NCBI GenBank assembly: GCA_004794655.1
Contig: SMMW01000089.1
Location: forward strand, 125,001 to 189,000
Direction: 5' to 3'
DNA: 64,000 bases
Source: Marisa cornuarietis
Taxonomy: Eukaryota; Mollusca; Gastropoda; Architaenioglossa; Ampullariidae
The notes beneath the pieces were generated by a model. That model had not been told where the DNA came from. It made no database searches and was given only the letters and a program-made list of their open reading frames with translations. The translations under genes and the position numbers were made by a program. Below are positions 63,876 through 64,000 of this stretch, one piece after another. Position 1 is the first letter of the stretch. Each line of letters starts with the position of its first letter.

Positions 63876-64000
63876 AGGGAAGCATCAACGACAATAAAGA
63901 AGTAAGTATAAAGTGGTGATGGTATTATTAACAGGTGAGTGTAGTATGGTGTTGCCATTATTAACTGGTCAGTATAGACTCGTCATATCATCCAAAAGCC

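Overview
The window is animal nuclear DNA: intron-split genes with GT-AG junctions and consistent phases, non-LTR retrotransposons, tRNA-headed SINEs, long CA/GT and ATT microsatellites and several minisatellites. The gene content (fibrinogen-related lectins, FREP-type immunoglobulin domains, and a tachylectin-like gene head-to-head with a MACPF gene) points to a gastropod mollusc, most likely an apple snail (Ampullariidae, Pomacea-like), where a lectin plus MACPF pair forms the egg perivitellin PV2. The species is an inference; no search was run. Layout: (1) 0.4-12.1 kb, + strand: seven exons of fibrinogen-related gene A (EB-like, PAN/apple, EB-like, fibrinogen domain); its signal-peptide exon lies left of the window. 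Its third intron holds one LINE inserted into another. (2) 14.0-15.8 kb: three short exons that join in phase and look like the end of an unrecognised + strand gene. (3) 17.2-20.4 kb: an inverted copy of the 5' flank, promoter and noncoding first exon of gene B, with no gene body behind it and with later transposon insertions. (4) 21.7-23.8 kb, - strand: gene C, a signal peptide plus two Ig domains. (5) 25.5-28.1 kb: LINE fragments and a third copy of part of the shared 5' flank. (6) 29.0-29.9 kb: a 58-bp minisatellite. (7) 31.8-42.7 kb, - strand: gene B, a complete paralogue of gene A in inverted orientation; every internal exon has the same length. Its introns hold a STRAD pseudokinase pseudogene, a LINE 3' end and a 31-bp minisatellite. 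(8) 45-49 kb: nothing convincing except a SINE. (9) 49.0-56.9 kb, + strand: gene D, a signal peptide, Ig-like units and a transmembrane exon, with frame breaks; a 1.2-kb tandem array fills its first intron. (10) 59.6-64.0 kb: the divergent tachylectin-like (-) and MACPF (+) pair with about 250 bp between the two putative core promoters; each member has an in-frame stop. Taken together this is a cluster of recognition and defence genes: two secreted fibrinogen lectins, a secreted or short-tailed Ig protein, a putative membrane Ig-like receptor, and a lectin/pore-forming pair. Tandem and inverted duplication and retrotransposition have reshaped it. Exon boundaries were read by eye from splice consensus, phase and comparison between the paralogues.
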